The notes under the pieces are model-generated. The model did no database searches and was not told the origin of the DNA. It saw nothing but the letters and a program-made list of their open reading frames with translations. A program made the translations under genes and the position numbers. A stretch of DNA of 64,000 nt from Chimaeribacter californicus (GTDB taxonomy: Bacteria; Pseudomonadota; Gammaproteobacteria; Enterobacterales; Enterobacteriaceae), in contig NZ_PJZF01000021.1 of assembly GCF_002858675.1 (NCBI RefSeq), forward strand, positions 30,800 to 94,799, given 5' to 3'. The first letter of the stretch is position 1, and the number at the start of each line of letters is the position of its first letter. Positions 56,499 to 64,000 of this stretch are shown here, one piece after another.

Positions 56499-57755
56499 AT
56501 GAGTGAAGAACAGGCGTTCCCTTATGAAAACCGTGGCCCGGCAACGGCCATCGGCCATACATTACCGGCAGATCCCGCGCCATTGCCGCCTTCCGGCATC
56601 GACAGCGGCCAGGTTGAGGGTGAGCAGGTGACGTTCCCGAACTGGAAAGGCGCCGCCGATACGCCGGAGCCGTCGCCGCCTGTTGCCCTGCCGCCTGATG
56701 AGCGCATCGGGTTCGCGGTGGTCGGGCTGGGGCGGCTGGCATTGAACCAGATTTTACCGGCGCTGCACCGCGCTAAAAATGCCCGGCCGGTGGCGCTGGT
56801 CTCCGGCTACCGTGAGAAAGCCCAAACCGTGGCCGCCCAGTACGGCATCAGCAATGACGCGATTTACCACTATGACGAGATGCACAAGATGGCCGACAAC
56901 CCGGCGATTCAGGCGGTGTACATCGTCACGCCCAACGGCCTGCACCGCGACCATGTGCTGGCTGCGGCGGCGGCCGGGAAACATGTGCTGTGTGAAAAAC
57001 CCATGGCGAACACCCCTGAAGAAGCGCAGGAGATGATCGACGCCTGCCGCGATGCCGGGGTGACGCTGATGATCGCCTACCGCTGCCAGTTCGACGCCTT
57101 CAACAAAGAGGCGGCGCGGCTGGTGCAGTCCGGCGAGCTGGGGCGGCCGCGCATCATTGAGGCAACCAATGTGCAGATGATGGGGCCGGACGGCCAGTGG
57201 CGCTTCAAAGGCGGGCTGGCGGGCGGCGGCGCGCTGGCGGACATCGGCCTCTACTGCCTGAACGGCGTGCGCATGATGCTGGCGGAAAACCCGATCGAGG
57301 TGTATGCGCAGGCGGTCAACCCCACCGGCGACCCGCGTTATACCGAGGTGGAAGAGACCATCAGCTTTGTGCTGCGCTTCCGCTCCGGGGTGATCGCCCA
57401 CTGTGTCGCCAGCTATGGCGCGCATGAGGGCAAAGAGATGACGGTGCGGCTGGAAAATGGCTGGGTGAAACTCGATAACGCCTATGCCTACAGCGGGCAG
57501 CGCCTGACGGTGGCGCAACGCAAGGGCGAGGCGCAATCGCTGGAGGAGCGCAAACTGAGCGCCGGGCCGCAGTTTGCGCTGGAAATTGAGCACTTTGCCG
57601 ACTGCGTGCGCAACGGCAGCGCACCGCGCACGCCCGGCGAGGAGGGCTTGCAGGATCAGATCTTTATGGAAGCTATCTACCGCTCGGCGCAGGAGGGGCG
57701 GCCGGTGGCGCTGGAGCGTAACGACCTGCACGTCACTGCCGCACAGAAAGGGTGA
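56499..57755 (+). CDS. Glucose-fructose oxidoreductase-like enzyme
   Basis: A 418-residue Gfo/Idh/MocA enzyme most like Zymomonas GFOR: FAVVGLGRLALNQILPAL (residues 72-89), LVSGYREKAQTVAAQYGI, VLCEKPMANTPEE, IAYRCQFDAFNKEA and GGGALADIGLYCLNGVRMML. GFOR oxidises glucose to gluconolactone while reducing fructose to sorbitol with a tightly held NADP. About 70 proline-rich residues precede the Rossmann fold; in GFOR such an N-terminal arm wraps the partner subunit. No twin-arginine or Sec signal is visible, so this form should be cytoplasmic. It is single, 71 bases before a DUF305 gene. Confidence 0.85.
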   Translation: MSEEQAFPYENRGPATAIGHTLPADPAPLPPSGIDSGQVEGEQVTFPNWKGAADTPEPSPPVALPPDERIGFAVVGLGRLALNQILPALHRAKNARPVALVSGYREKAQTVAAQYGISNDAIYHYDEMHKMADNPAIQAVYIVTPNGLHRDHVLAAAAAGKHVLCEKPMANTPEEAQEMIDACRDAGVTLMIAYRCQFDAFNKEAARLVQSGELGRPRIIEATNVQMMGPDGQWRFKGGLAGGGALADIGLYCLNGVRMMLAENPIEVYAQAVNPTGDPRYTEVEETISFVLRFRSGVIAHCVASYGAHEGKEMTVRLENGWVKLDNAYAYSGQRLTVAQRKGEAQSLEERKLSAGPQFALEIEHFADCVRNGSAPRTPGEEGLQDQIFMEAIYRSAQEGRPVALERNDLHVTAAQKG

Positions 57756-57825
57756 AGCGCCCTTGACCTTGCCCTAAGGGCAAGGTTTACCTTGGTGGCG
57801 AATTCATTCACAGGAGGAAGAAAAA

Positions 57826-58200
57826 ATGCGTAGTTACCGAGCCTGGGCCGCGGGCCTGTTGCTGGCCCCGCTGGTGGCCTGTGCCGCGCCCGACGGTATG
57901 GCGGAACATGACACCATGACGGAACACGGTGGCGCGGCGTCTGCCTCCCGGCAGGCGTATGAACGCGGCATGGAGACCATGCACGGCGACATGATGAAGG
58001 CGATCCAGTCTGACGACCCGGACATCGCCTTCGCGCAAGGGATGATTGCCCACCACCAGGGCGCCATTGACATGGCAAAAACCGAACTGAACTACGGCAA
58101 AGACCCGGCGATGCGCAAACTGGCGCAGGAGATTATTGCTGCGCAGCAGCCGGAGATTGACCGGATGCAGCGCTGGCTCGATCAGCACCCCGCCCACTGA
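57826..58200 (+). CDS. DUF305 lipoprotein
   Basis: A 124-residue DUF305 protein related to copper-binding CopM. The N-terminus ends in a good lipobox (LVAC, Cys19), with Ala at +2, so it should reach the outer membrane. Then comes a short Met/His-rich segment (DGMAEHDTMTEHGG) and the DUF305 helical core with FAQGMIAHHQGAIDMAKTELNYGKDP and QPEIDRMQRWL. Metal binding through the His/Met pairs is likely by family, but not shown here. Confidence 0.85.
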   Translation: MRSYRAWAAGLLLAPLVACAAPDGMAEHDTMTEHGGAASASRQAYERGMETMHGDMMKAIQSDDPDIAFAQGMIAHHQGAIDMAKTELNYGKDPAMRKLAQEIIAAQQPEIDRMQRWLDQHPAH

Positions 58201-58212
58201 GCCGGTTGCGCA

Positions 58213-59160
58213 TCAGGCCGGCAGCGGTTCCGGCTTGATGCGCATTGCGCTCACCACCCCGATCATCAGGCAGGCGATACCGCACAGCGTCAACAGCGGC
58301 GGCCAGCTCTGGCGCAGCAAAAAGGTATAGGCCAGCCCGGCCAGAATCTCGAACACAATCAACGGCCCGACTAAGACCGTTGGCAGCCGCTGGCTCGCCT
58401 CACTCCAGCAGAGCGTGCCGAGCCAGGAACAGAACAGGCCAATCGCCGCCATCAGTGCAATAAACAGCCCCGGCCGCGGGCCGAACGGCAGCGGGAACGG
58501 GTCATTCGCCAGCGTCATCTGGCCACAGGCCAGCGCGTAAGCCACCAGCGCCATCGGCAGCACTGCAATCCCCTGCGCCGTGGCCCAGGTGCCGGCGCGG
58601 TGCTGCGGGTGTGACCGCATCCAGCGGGCATTGCGCAACGGGTACCATGTCCAGCAGACCAGCGCCACCAGCGCCAGACCGATGCCGCTCAAATAGCGCC
58701 CGATGTTCTGCGGGCCGCCGTCACCGCGCAACTCCGCGATATTCACCAGACACAGCCCGGCGCCAATCAACAGCAGCGACGGCAACAGCTGGTGCCACGC
58801 CAGCCGCCCTTCGTGCCGCCCATACAGCAGGTTGGCAGACACGGCGATCACCACCGGCAACGTGCCGATAATCATGGTGGAGATCGGCGCGCCGGTACGC
58901 TGGATCGCGCCCGCCAGGCAGACGTAATAGAGCAGATTGCCCACCGCGCTGAGTTTGAACGCCTCTTTCCAGTCGCCGCGCGTCAGTTGCCGCACCCGGC
59001 GGCGGTCAGCCCACGCCAGCGGCAGCGCAATCAGCCCGAAGGCCACATAGCGCCCGGCCGACTGCAACATCGCCGGGTACTCCGGCACGATCAGCGGGCC
59101 GACAAAAATCAGCCCCCACATCAGCCCTGCGGCCAGGGCAAATAACACACCTGCCATCAT
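58213..59160 (-). CDS. ytfF: YtfF-like EamA/DMT-family transporter
   Basis: A 315-residue inner-membrane protein of the drug/metabolite transporter superfamily with ten membrane segments in two EamA repeats. It follows E. coli YtfF closely: GVLFALAAGLMWGLIFVGPLIVPEYPAMLQS, AIQRTGAPISTMIIGTLPVVI and LPTVLVGPLIVFEILAGLAYTFLLRQ. Substrate unknown. The AraC gene lies upstream in the same direction, 80 bases away. Confidence 0.87.
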   Translation of the reverse strand: MMAGVLFALAAGLMWGLIFVGPLIVPEYPAMLQSAGRYVAFGLIALPLAWADRRRVRQLTRGDWKEAFKLSAVGNLLYYVCLAGAIQRTGAPISTMIIGTLPVVIAVSANLLYGRHEGRLAWHQLLPSLLLIGAGLCLVNIAELRGDGGPQNIGRYLSGIGLALVALVCWTWYPLRNARWMRSHPQHRAGTWATAQGIAVLPMALVAYALACGQMTLANDPFPLPFGPRPGLFIALMAAIGLFCSWLGTLCWSEASQRLPTVLVGPLIVFEILAGLAYTFLLRQSWPPLLTLCGIACLMIGVVSAMRIKPEPLPA

Positions 59161-59240
59161 GATTTCTACGGCTCCTGCGTGAAAAAGGCCACCTTAACGC
59201 GCAGCGTGCGCCCGGTATTGTACCAGCTTGCGCATTGGCC

Positions 59241-60071
59241 TCAGCGGCCCGTCACCGCCCGCTGGTAACGCACCGGGGTAACGCCGTAGCGGTTGGCAAA
59301 GGCGCGGGTCAGGTGCGCCTGATCGGTGAGGCCGACCTCAGCCGCCACCTGCGCGGCCCCGACGCCTGCGGCCAGCAGCAGTTTGGCACGGTAAAGGCGG
59401 ATCGCCATCAGCATCTGGTGGGGCGTGACGTGGAAGTGCGCCTTGAACCGGCGCTGGAAATGGTAGGGGCTGAGCGCGGCCTCGGCGGCCAGCTCCACCA
59501 GCGTGAGGGGTTCAGCAAAGCGGGCGTGCAGGCAGGCTTTCACCCGGTCAAACCGGTGCGCGGCTTCCGGCGGCGGTGACGGCGGCCGGTGCGCGTGCGG
59601 GCGCAGCAGATCCACCAGCGACAGCATTAAACCGTCAGTGGCCAGCGCATCCGTGCTCTGCCAGAGCGCACCCAGCGTCACCGCCAGCTGTTGCGCGGTG
59701 TGCGGATCGCGGCGCACCGCCTCGGGGCTGAACCACCAGCCCGGCTCGCCGGAGAGCGTCGCGAGCCGCGCCGGGTCGATGTAGATCATGCGATAGCGCC
59801 AGCCCCCTTCGGTTTCCGCCTGGCCGGTGTGCAGCTCGTCCGGGTTCATCAGCACCAGCGAACCCGGCCCCGCCACATGCTGCACGCCGCGGTAACGGAA
59901 ACGCTCCGTGCCCGCCTCAATCATGCCGATGCCGAACGCCTCGTGGGTATGCGGCTCAAACACATGGCGGCGGATATGCGCCCGGTAGAGTTCCACGCCC
60001 GGCAACCCGGAAAGTTGCCGGAACTGCGCCCGGTCGGTCTCACACTCGAATTGATCTGGAACGCCCTGCAC
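59241..60071 (-). CDS. AraC-family regulator with AraC-binding N-terminus
   Basis: A 276-residue regulator. The N-terminal cupin-like AraC-binding domain has HTHEAFGIGMIEAGTERFRYRG and PDELHTGQ. The C-terminal pair of helix-turn-helix motifs (from about residue 175) has LVELAAEAALSPYHFQRRFKAHFHVTPHQ and VAAEVGLTDQAHLTRAFANRYGVTPVRYQR. The start is a GTG (60069-60071) behind GGAGG. It probably controls the transporter gene immediately downstream, a frequent pairing. The ligand is unknown. Confidence 0.85.
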   Translation of the reverse strand: MQGVPDQFECETDRAQFRQLSGLPGVELYRAHIRRHVFEPHTHEAFGIGMIEAGTERFRYRGVQHVAGPGSLVLMNPDELHTGQAETEGGWRYRMIYIDPARLATLSGEPGWWFSPEAVRRDPHTAQQLAVTLGALWQSTDALATDGLMLSLVDLLRPHAHRPPSPPPEAAHRFDRVKACLHARFAEPLTLVELAAEAALSPYHFQRRFKAHFHVTPHQMLMAIRLYRAKLLLAAGVGAAQVAAEVGLTDQAHLTRAFANRYGVTPVRYQRAVTGR

Positions 60072-60086
60072 GCCCGCCTCCCCTGT

Positions 60087-61610
60087 TCAGCCTGATGGTA
60101 ATACGTTAGCGGAGTTTGGCTCCGCCGGACACAGCCCGGCTTTAATCAGGCAGTCACGCAACACGTTAAACGCCGGCAGCATCGCACTCTCCTCCACGCA
60201 GGCAAAGCCTAACAGCAGCCCGCGCGTTGACTGGCGGTGCATAAAATATTGCGACAGCGGCCGCACGCTGACGCCGCGCCGCAGCGCATGGGAGGCGATT
60301 TTCACATCGTCGCACCCTTTCGGCAGCACCAGCACCAGGTGCAGCCCGGCGTCGTGGTCATACTCATGCAAGAACTCCGGGCCGAGGTAGCGGGTGATCA
60401 GTGACACCAGATAGGCGCGGCGGCGGCCATACAGCAGGCGCATCCGGCGGATGTGGGCGTTGTAGTGCCCTTCGCGCATAAATTGCGCCAGCGCAGTCTG
60501 GATCAGGAAATGCCCGCCGCGGAACAACTCGGCGCAGGCGAGTTTCATCGCCGCCGCCAGCGGTTTCGGCAACACCATGTAGCCGATGCGCAACGCCGGG
60601 TAGAGCGTTTTGCTGAAGGTGCCGAGGTAGATCACCGGCGCATCCGGCTCCAGCCCCTGCAACGCCGGAATCGGGTTCCCGGCGAAACGGAATTCGCTGT
60701 CGTAGTCATCCTCAATGATCCAGCTGCCCTGCTCCCGCGCCAGTGCCAGCAACTGTTTGCGGCGCGGCAGGCTCATCACCGCGCCGAGCGGGTACTGGTG
60801 CGACGGCGTGACGAAAATCAGCTTCGGCGACGCCCCTTTGCCGCCTGCCAGCGGCACCAGGCCGTGCTGGTCTACCCGCACCGGCAGGATGTCCGCCCCG
60901 TTGATGCGCAGAATATTGCGCGCGCCCCAGTAGCCCGGCTCCTCGAACCAGACGCGATCCCCCGGATCGCAGAGCATTTTGGCGATCAGATCCATCGCCT
61001 GATGGGTGCCCTCGGTGATCAGGATCTGATCCACATCGCACTGCACCGATCGCGTGACGCGCAAATACTCCACCAGCGCCTGTTGCAGATCGTAGCTGCC
61101 GCCCTGGTGGCTGTAGGTCAGGTGATGGTGCAGCGGGTCGCGGTTGATGCGTCGCTGGATGGCGCTGAACAACGCATGGGGGAACTCGCGCACATCCGGC
61201 ACGCCGGGCACAAACGCGCCCCACTGGTGCGGCGAGGCGTTGGCGTAGCCCATCAGTTTGCTGCCGCGCCGCGACAGCGCCACCTCATCCACATAGCGGT
61301 GCGGGCTGCCGGGCTGCCCGGCAGTGGCGGTCAGGTAGCTGTCCGGCAGGATCTCCGCCACCGAGGTGCCGCTGCCGGTTTTCGCCTGCAAATAGCCCTC
61401 CGCCTGCAACTGCTCATAGGCATAGAGCACCGTGTTGCGCGACACCCCCAGCTCCCGCGCCAGATCACGCGTCGCGGGCAGGCGGCTGCCGGGCGGGATG
61501 CTGCCGTCCGCAATCGCCGTGCGCAGACACTGACAGACCCGCAGCCGCAACTGGCCGCCGGTGGTGTGCTGCAAACGCTGCAAAAGCAGATCCGCGTGTA
61601 AAGATCGCAA
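60087..61610 (-). CDS. gabR: GabR-like MocR-family (PLP-binding) regulator
   Basis: A 507-residue fusion of a GntR-type winged helix (residues about 18-85, PGSRLPATRDLARELGVSRNTVLYAYEQLQAEGYL) and an aminotransferase I-like domain. The PLP lysine is in GTFSKTLYPALRIGY, and the Asp/Tyr ring contacts are in IIEDDYDSEFRF. It begins at TTG (61608-61610) behind GGAGG at 7 bases, an uncommon start; no Met lies near the N-terminus to replace it. It is divergent from gabT, which it should activate with GABA. The C-terminus has cysteines (GFACVEESA) but nothing unusual. Confidence 0.88.
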   Translation of the reverse strand: MRSLHADLLLQRLQHTTGGQLRLRVCQCLRTAIADGSIPPGSRLPATRDLARELGVSRNTVLYAYEQLQAEGYLQAKTGSGTSVAEILPDSYLTATAGQPGSPHRYVDEVALSRRGSKLMGYANASPHQWGAFVPGVPDVREFPHALFSAIQRRINRDPLHHHLTYSHQGGSYDLQQALVEYLRVTRSVQCDVDQILITEGTHQAMDLIAKMLCDPGDRVWFEEPGYWGARNILRINGADILPVRVDQHGLVPLAGGKGASPKLIFVTPSHQYPLGAVMSLPRRKQLLALAREQGSWIIEDDYDSEFRFAGNPIPALQGLEPDAPVIYLGTFSKTLYPALRIGYMVLPKPLAAAMKLACAELFRGGHFLIQTALAQFMREGHYNAHIRRMRLLYGRRRAYLVSLITRYLGPEFLHEYDHDAGLHLVLVLPKGCDDVKIASHALRRGVSVRPLSQYFMHRQSTRGLLLGFACVEESAMLPAFNVLRDCLIKAGLCPAEPNSANVLPSG

Positions 61611-61648
61611 TTGGCTCCCTCCGTTTTCGTTAAGTGGCTCTCGCCTGA

Positions 61649-61676
61649 TGTTAATAGACCCTGTTAATAATTAACA
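61649..61676. promoter_or_regulatory. Candidate GabR operator: TGTTAATA repeats
   Basis: TGTTAATA occurs at 61649-61656 and again at 61662-61669 (13 bases apart), and its inverse TATTAACA at 61669-61676. The last two make a perfect 15-base palindrome, TGTTAATAATTAACA. It lies between divergent gabR and gabT, 48 bases before the gabT ATG. MocR regulators often bind direct repeats with an inverted element in such a spacer. Assignment to GabR is by position. Confidence 0.55.
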
Positions 61677-61724
61677 ACATTGATGCACGTTATTTCGGCG
61701 GCCCCGCCCGCCTTGGAGAACACC

Positions 61725-62996
61725 ATGAAACATCAGCAACTTAACGACCGCAAAGCCGCCGCGACCCCGCGTGGTGTGGGGGTCATGTGTAACTTTTTTG
61801 TAAACCGTGCTGAGAACGCCACGCTGTGGGATGAAGAGGGTAACCAGTGGATCGATTTCGCGGCGGGCATTGCGGTGCTGAACACCGGCCACCGCCACCC
61901 GAAAATCATCGCGGCGGTGGAAAAGCAGTTGCAGGCGTTCACCCACACCGCCTATCAGGTGGTGCCGTATGAGAGCTATGTCGCGCTGGCAGAGCGCCTC
62001 AATGCGCTGGCCCCGGTTGATGGCCCGGCCAAAACCACCTTCTTCACCACCGGCGCGGAAGCGGTGGAAAACGCGGTGAAAATTGCCCGCGCCCACACCG
62101 GCCGCCCCGGCGTTATTGCCTTCACTGCCGCCTTCCACGGCCGCACCATGATGACCATGGCGATGACCGGCAAAGTGGCCCCCTACAAACGCGATTTCGG
62201 CCCGATGCCGCCGTCGGTGTTCCATGCCCGTTTCCCGAGCGCACAACACGGCGTGAGCGTTGAAGATGCGCTGGCGAGCCTGGATCAACTGTTCAGCTGC
62301 GACATCGCGCCCGATCAGGTGGCAGCGATTATTCTGGAGCCGGTGCAGGGCGAAGGCGGTTTCCGCCCGGTGCCTGCCGCGTTCCTGCGTGAGTTGCGCA
62401 CCCTGTGTGACCAGCACGGCATTCTGCTGATCGCCGATGAAGTGCAGAGCGGCTTTGCCCGTACCGGCAAGCTGTTTGCGATGGAGCACTTCCCGGAGGT
62501 GAAAGCGGATCTGATCACCATGGCGAAAAGCCTGGCAGGCGGCCTGCCGCTTTCCGGCGTCTGCGGCCGTGCCGAGGTGATGGACGCCCCGGCCCCCGGT
62601 GGGCTGGGCGGCACCTACGCCGGGAACCCGCTGGCGATCGCCTCTGCCCATGCGGTGCTGGATGTGATTCAGGAAGAGAATTTGTGCGAGCGTGCCGAAC
62701 ACCTCGGCCAGCACCTGCGTGAAGTGCTGGGCCTGGCGCAACAGCAGAACCCGGCGATTGCCGACATCCGCGGCCTCGGCTCGATGATTGCGGTGGAGTT
62801 CTGCGACCCGGCCACCGGCGCACCGGACAAAGCGCTGTGCGCCGCCATCCAGCAACGCGCGATGGAGGCCGGTCTGCTGCTGCTCTCCTGCGGCCAGCAC
62901 GGCAACGTGATCCGTTTCCTCTACCCGCTGACCATCCCGGACGCCCAGTTCCAGCAGGCGATGGATATTCTCAGCCACTCCCTGACCGCACGTTGA
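61725..62996 (+). CDS. gabT: 4-aminobutyrate aminotransferase
   Basis: A 423-residue class III PLP aminotransferase moving the amino group of GABA to 2-oxoglutarate, forming succinate semialdehyde. The PLP lysine is in TMAKSLAGGLPLSGVCGR, with the cofactor-binding FTTGAEAVENAVKIARAHTGRPGVIAF and IADEVQSGFARTGKLFAMEHF also present. I take the ATG at 61725 behind TTGGAG; the frame opens 45 bases upstream. It precedes gabD by 8 bases. Confidence 0.93.
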   Translation: MKHQQLNDRKAAATPRGVGVMCNFFVNRAENATLWDEEGNQWIDFAAGIAVLNTGHRHPKIIAAVEKQLQAFTHTAYQVVPYESYVALAERLNALAPVDGPAKTTFFTTGAEAVENAVKIARAHTGRPGVIAFTAAFHGRTMMTMAMTGKVAPYKRDFGPMPPSVFHARFPSAQHGVSVEDALASLDQLFSCDIAPDQVAAIILEPVQGEGGFRPVPAAFLRELRTLCDQHGILLIADEVQSGFARTGKLFAMEHFPEVKADLITMAKSLAGGLPLSGVCGRAEVMDAPAPGGLGGTYAGNPLAIASAHAVLDVIQEENLCERAEHLGQHLREVLGLAQQQNPAIADIRGLGSMIAVEFCDPATGAPDKALCAAIQQRAMEAGLLLLSCGQHGNVIRFLYPLTIPDAQFQQAMDILSHSLTAR

Positions 62997-63004
62997 GGCC
63001 CCCG

Positions 63005-64000
63005 ATGAGCGCATTGCACCCGTTACTCGACCACCCGCTGGTTCGCCAGCCGGACGCCAACCAGCCGACCCCGGCCGGTTTTATTGACGTCACCGACCCG
63101 TCACGCGGCAGCGTGATCGCGTGGGTCAAACAGCAGGACGCCGCCGACGTGGAAGCCGCGATCCAGCGCGCCGAACAGGCGCAAAAAGCGTGGAAAGCGC
63201 AGACCGCGCTGGCGCGGGCTGACATCCTGCTGGCCTGGTATCAATTGATTCTGGCCGAGCGCGACGCGCTGGCGGAGATCCTTACCGCCGAGCAGGGCAA
63301 ACCGCTGGCCGAAGCGCGCGGCGAAATTACTTATGCCGCCTCGTTTATCCGCTGGTTTGCTGAAGAGGCGCGCCGGGTACAGGGCGACGTGCTCACGCCG
63401 CCGCAGGCGCATCAGCGCATTCTGGTGCTGAAACAACCGGTGGGCGTTTGCGCCGCGATCACGCCGTGGAACTTCCCGGCGGCAATGATCACCCGCAAGG
63501 CCGCCCCGGCGCTGGCCGCCGGTTGCGCGATGATCGTCAAACCGGCGGAACAGACGCCGCTCACCGCCTTCGCGCTGGAAAATCTGGCGCGCCGCGCCGG
63601 GCTGCCGGATGACCTGCTGGTCCATGTGCTGGGCGATGCGGTGGCGGTCGGCAAGACGCTCTGCGCCAGCCCGGTTGTCCGCAAGCTGAGCTTTACCGGC
63701 TCCACCGACGTGGGCCGCCTGCTGATGGCGCAATGCGCGCCGACGATTAAAAAGCTGTCGCTGGAGCTGGGCGGCAACGCGCCGTTCCTGGTGTTTGACG
63801 ACGCCGACCCGGCGGCGGCCGTGAAGGGCATCATGGCGAGCAAGTTCCGCAACAGCGGCCAGACCTGCGTCTGCGCCAACCGCATCTATGTGCAGCGCGG
63901 CATCTACCCTGAGATTGTGCGCCGCCTGACTGACGCCGTGGCGCAGTTGCAGGTCGGCGATGGCCGTGACGCTGCAAGCCAACAGGGGCCGCTTATTGAT
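63005..64000 (+). CDS. gabD: Succinate-semialdehyde dehydrogenase, 5' part (runs off right edge)
   Basis: The first 332 residues of a class I aldehyde dehydrogenase converting the gabT product to succinate. Visible motifs: CAAITPWNFPAAMITRK, LSFTGSTDVGR, LELGGNAPFLVF (base Glu) and the catalytic Cys in NSGQTCVCANR. About 150 residues are missing if it has normal length. The context with gabT and gabR fixes its role better than for the paralogue at 2309-3766. It differs clearly from that copy, for example at the N-terminus (MSALHPLLDHPLVRQP). Confidence 0.93.
   Translation, partial: MSALHPLLDHPLVRQPDANQPTPAGFIDVTDPSRGSVIAWVKQQDAADVEAAIQRAEQAQKAWKAQTALARADILLAWYQLILAERDALAEILTAEQGKPLAEARGEITYAASFIRWFAEEARRVQGDVLTPPQAHQRILVLKQPVGVCAAITPWNFPAAMITRKAAPALAAGCAMIVKPAEQTPLTAFALENLARRAGLPDDLLVHVLGDAVAVGKTLCASPVVRKLSFTGSTDVGRLLMAQCAPTIKKLSLELGGNAPFLVFDDADPAAAVKGIMASKFRNSGQTCVCANRIYVQRGIYPEIVRRLTDAVAQLQVGDGRDAASQQGPLID

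Overview
The window is chromosomal DNA from a gamma-proteobacterium of the order Enterobacterales. The gene order tldD-yhdP-rng-yhdE-mreDCB-csrD-acuI, then aroQ-accBC-yhdT-panF-prmA-dusB-fis and aapJQMP (yhdWXYZ), matches the E. coli 73-74 min region. The GC-rich codons, pmbA-darP beside aaeXAB, msrPQ upstream of aroQ and an lpxP gene after fis suggest Yersiniaceae, Serratia-like. That placement is inference from synteny and composition. I see no tRNA, rRNA, CRISPR array, insertion sequence or prophage.

Layout. (1) 1-3.8 kb: 5' half of pmbA, darP, and an apparent operon of a GabD-like aldehyde dehydrogenase, a secreted barnase-type RNase and its barstar inhibitor. (2) 3.9-9.8 kb: the aaeXAB aromatic-acid efflux operon with divergent aaeR, then tldD, the partner of pmbA. 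(3) 9.8-21 kb: envelope and RNA genes yhdP, rng, yhdE, mreDCB and csrD. (4) 21-34 kb: acuI, msrPQ, aroQ-accBC, an accessory secreted M60-like metalloprotease, yhdT-panF-prmA, a periplasmic alpha-carbonic anhydrase and dusB-fis. (5) 34-40 kb: lpxP behind a structured leader or small RNA, and aapJQMP behind a textbook sigma-54/NtrC promoter.

(6) 40-48.5 kb: an accessory sugar locus of four different Gfo/Idh/MocA oxidoreductases, a GPH symporter, a cytoplasmic clan GH-A glycosidase and a divergent LacI regulator, with a CRP-like site in the control region. (7) 48.5-56 kb: yjcE, ghxP with two PurR-like boxes, a 52-residue ORF preceded by two perfect CRP half-site pairs, a GST, an MHYT-GGDEF-EAL protein and a GNAT-like protein. 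(8) 56-64 kb: a glucose-fructose-oxidoreductase-like enzyme, a DUF305 lipoprotein, ytfF, an AraC regulator, and gabR divergent from gabT-gabD, with gabD cut by the right edge.

Themes. Five Gfo/Idh/MocA enzymes within about 15 kb point to oxidation and reduction of sugars or glycosides rather than ordinary phosphorylation. Nitrogen scavenging (aap, gab, ghxP) and catabolite control (several CRP-like sites) recur. The best candidates for something undescribed are the four-oxidoreductase glycoside locus, the roughly 90-nt hairpin-closed transcript unit upstream of lpxP, the tandem-CRP small ORF, and a barnase whose two cysteines fall exactly where protein engineers once placed a stabilising disulfide. 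No homology search, folding or expression data were available. All calls rest on reading the sequence and remembered family features.
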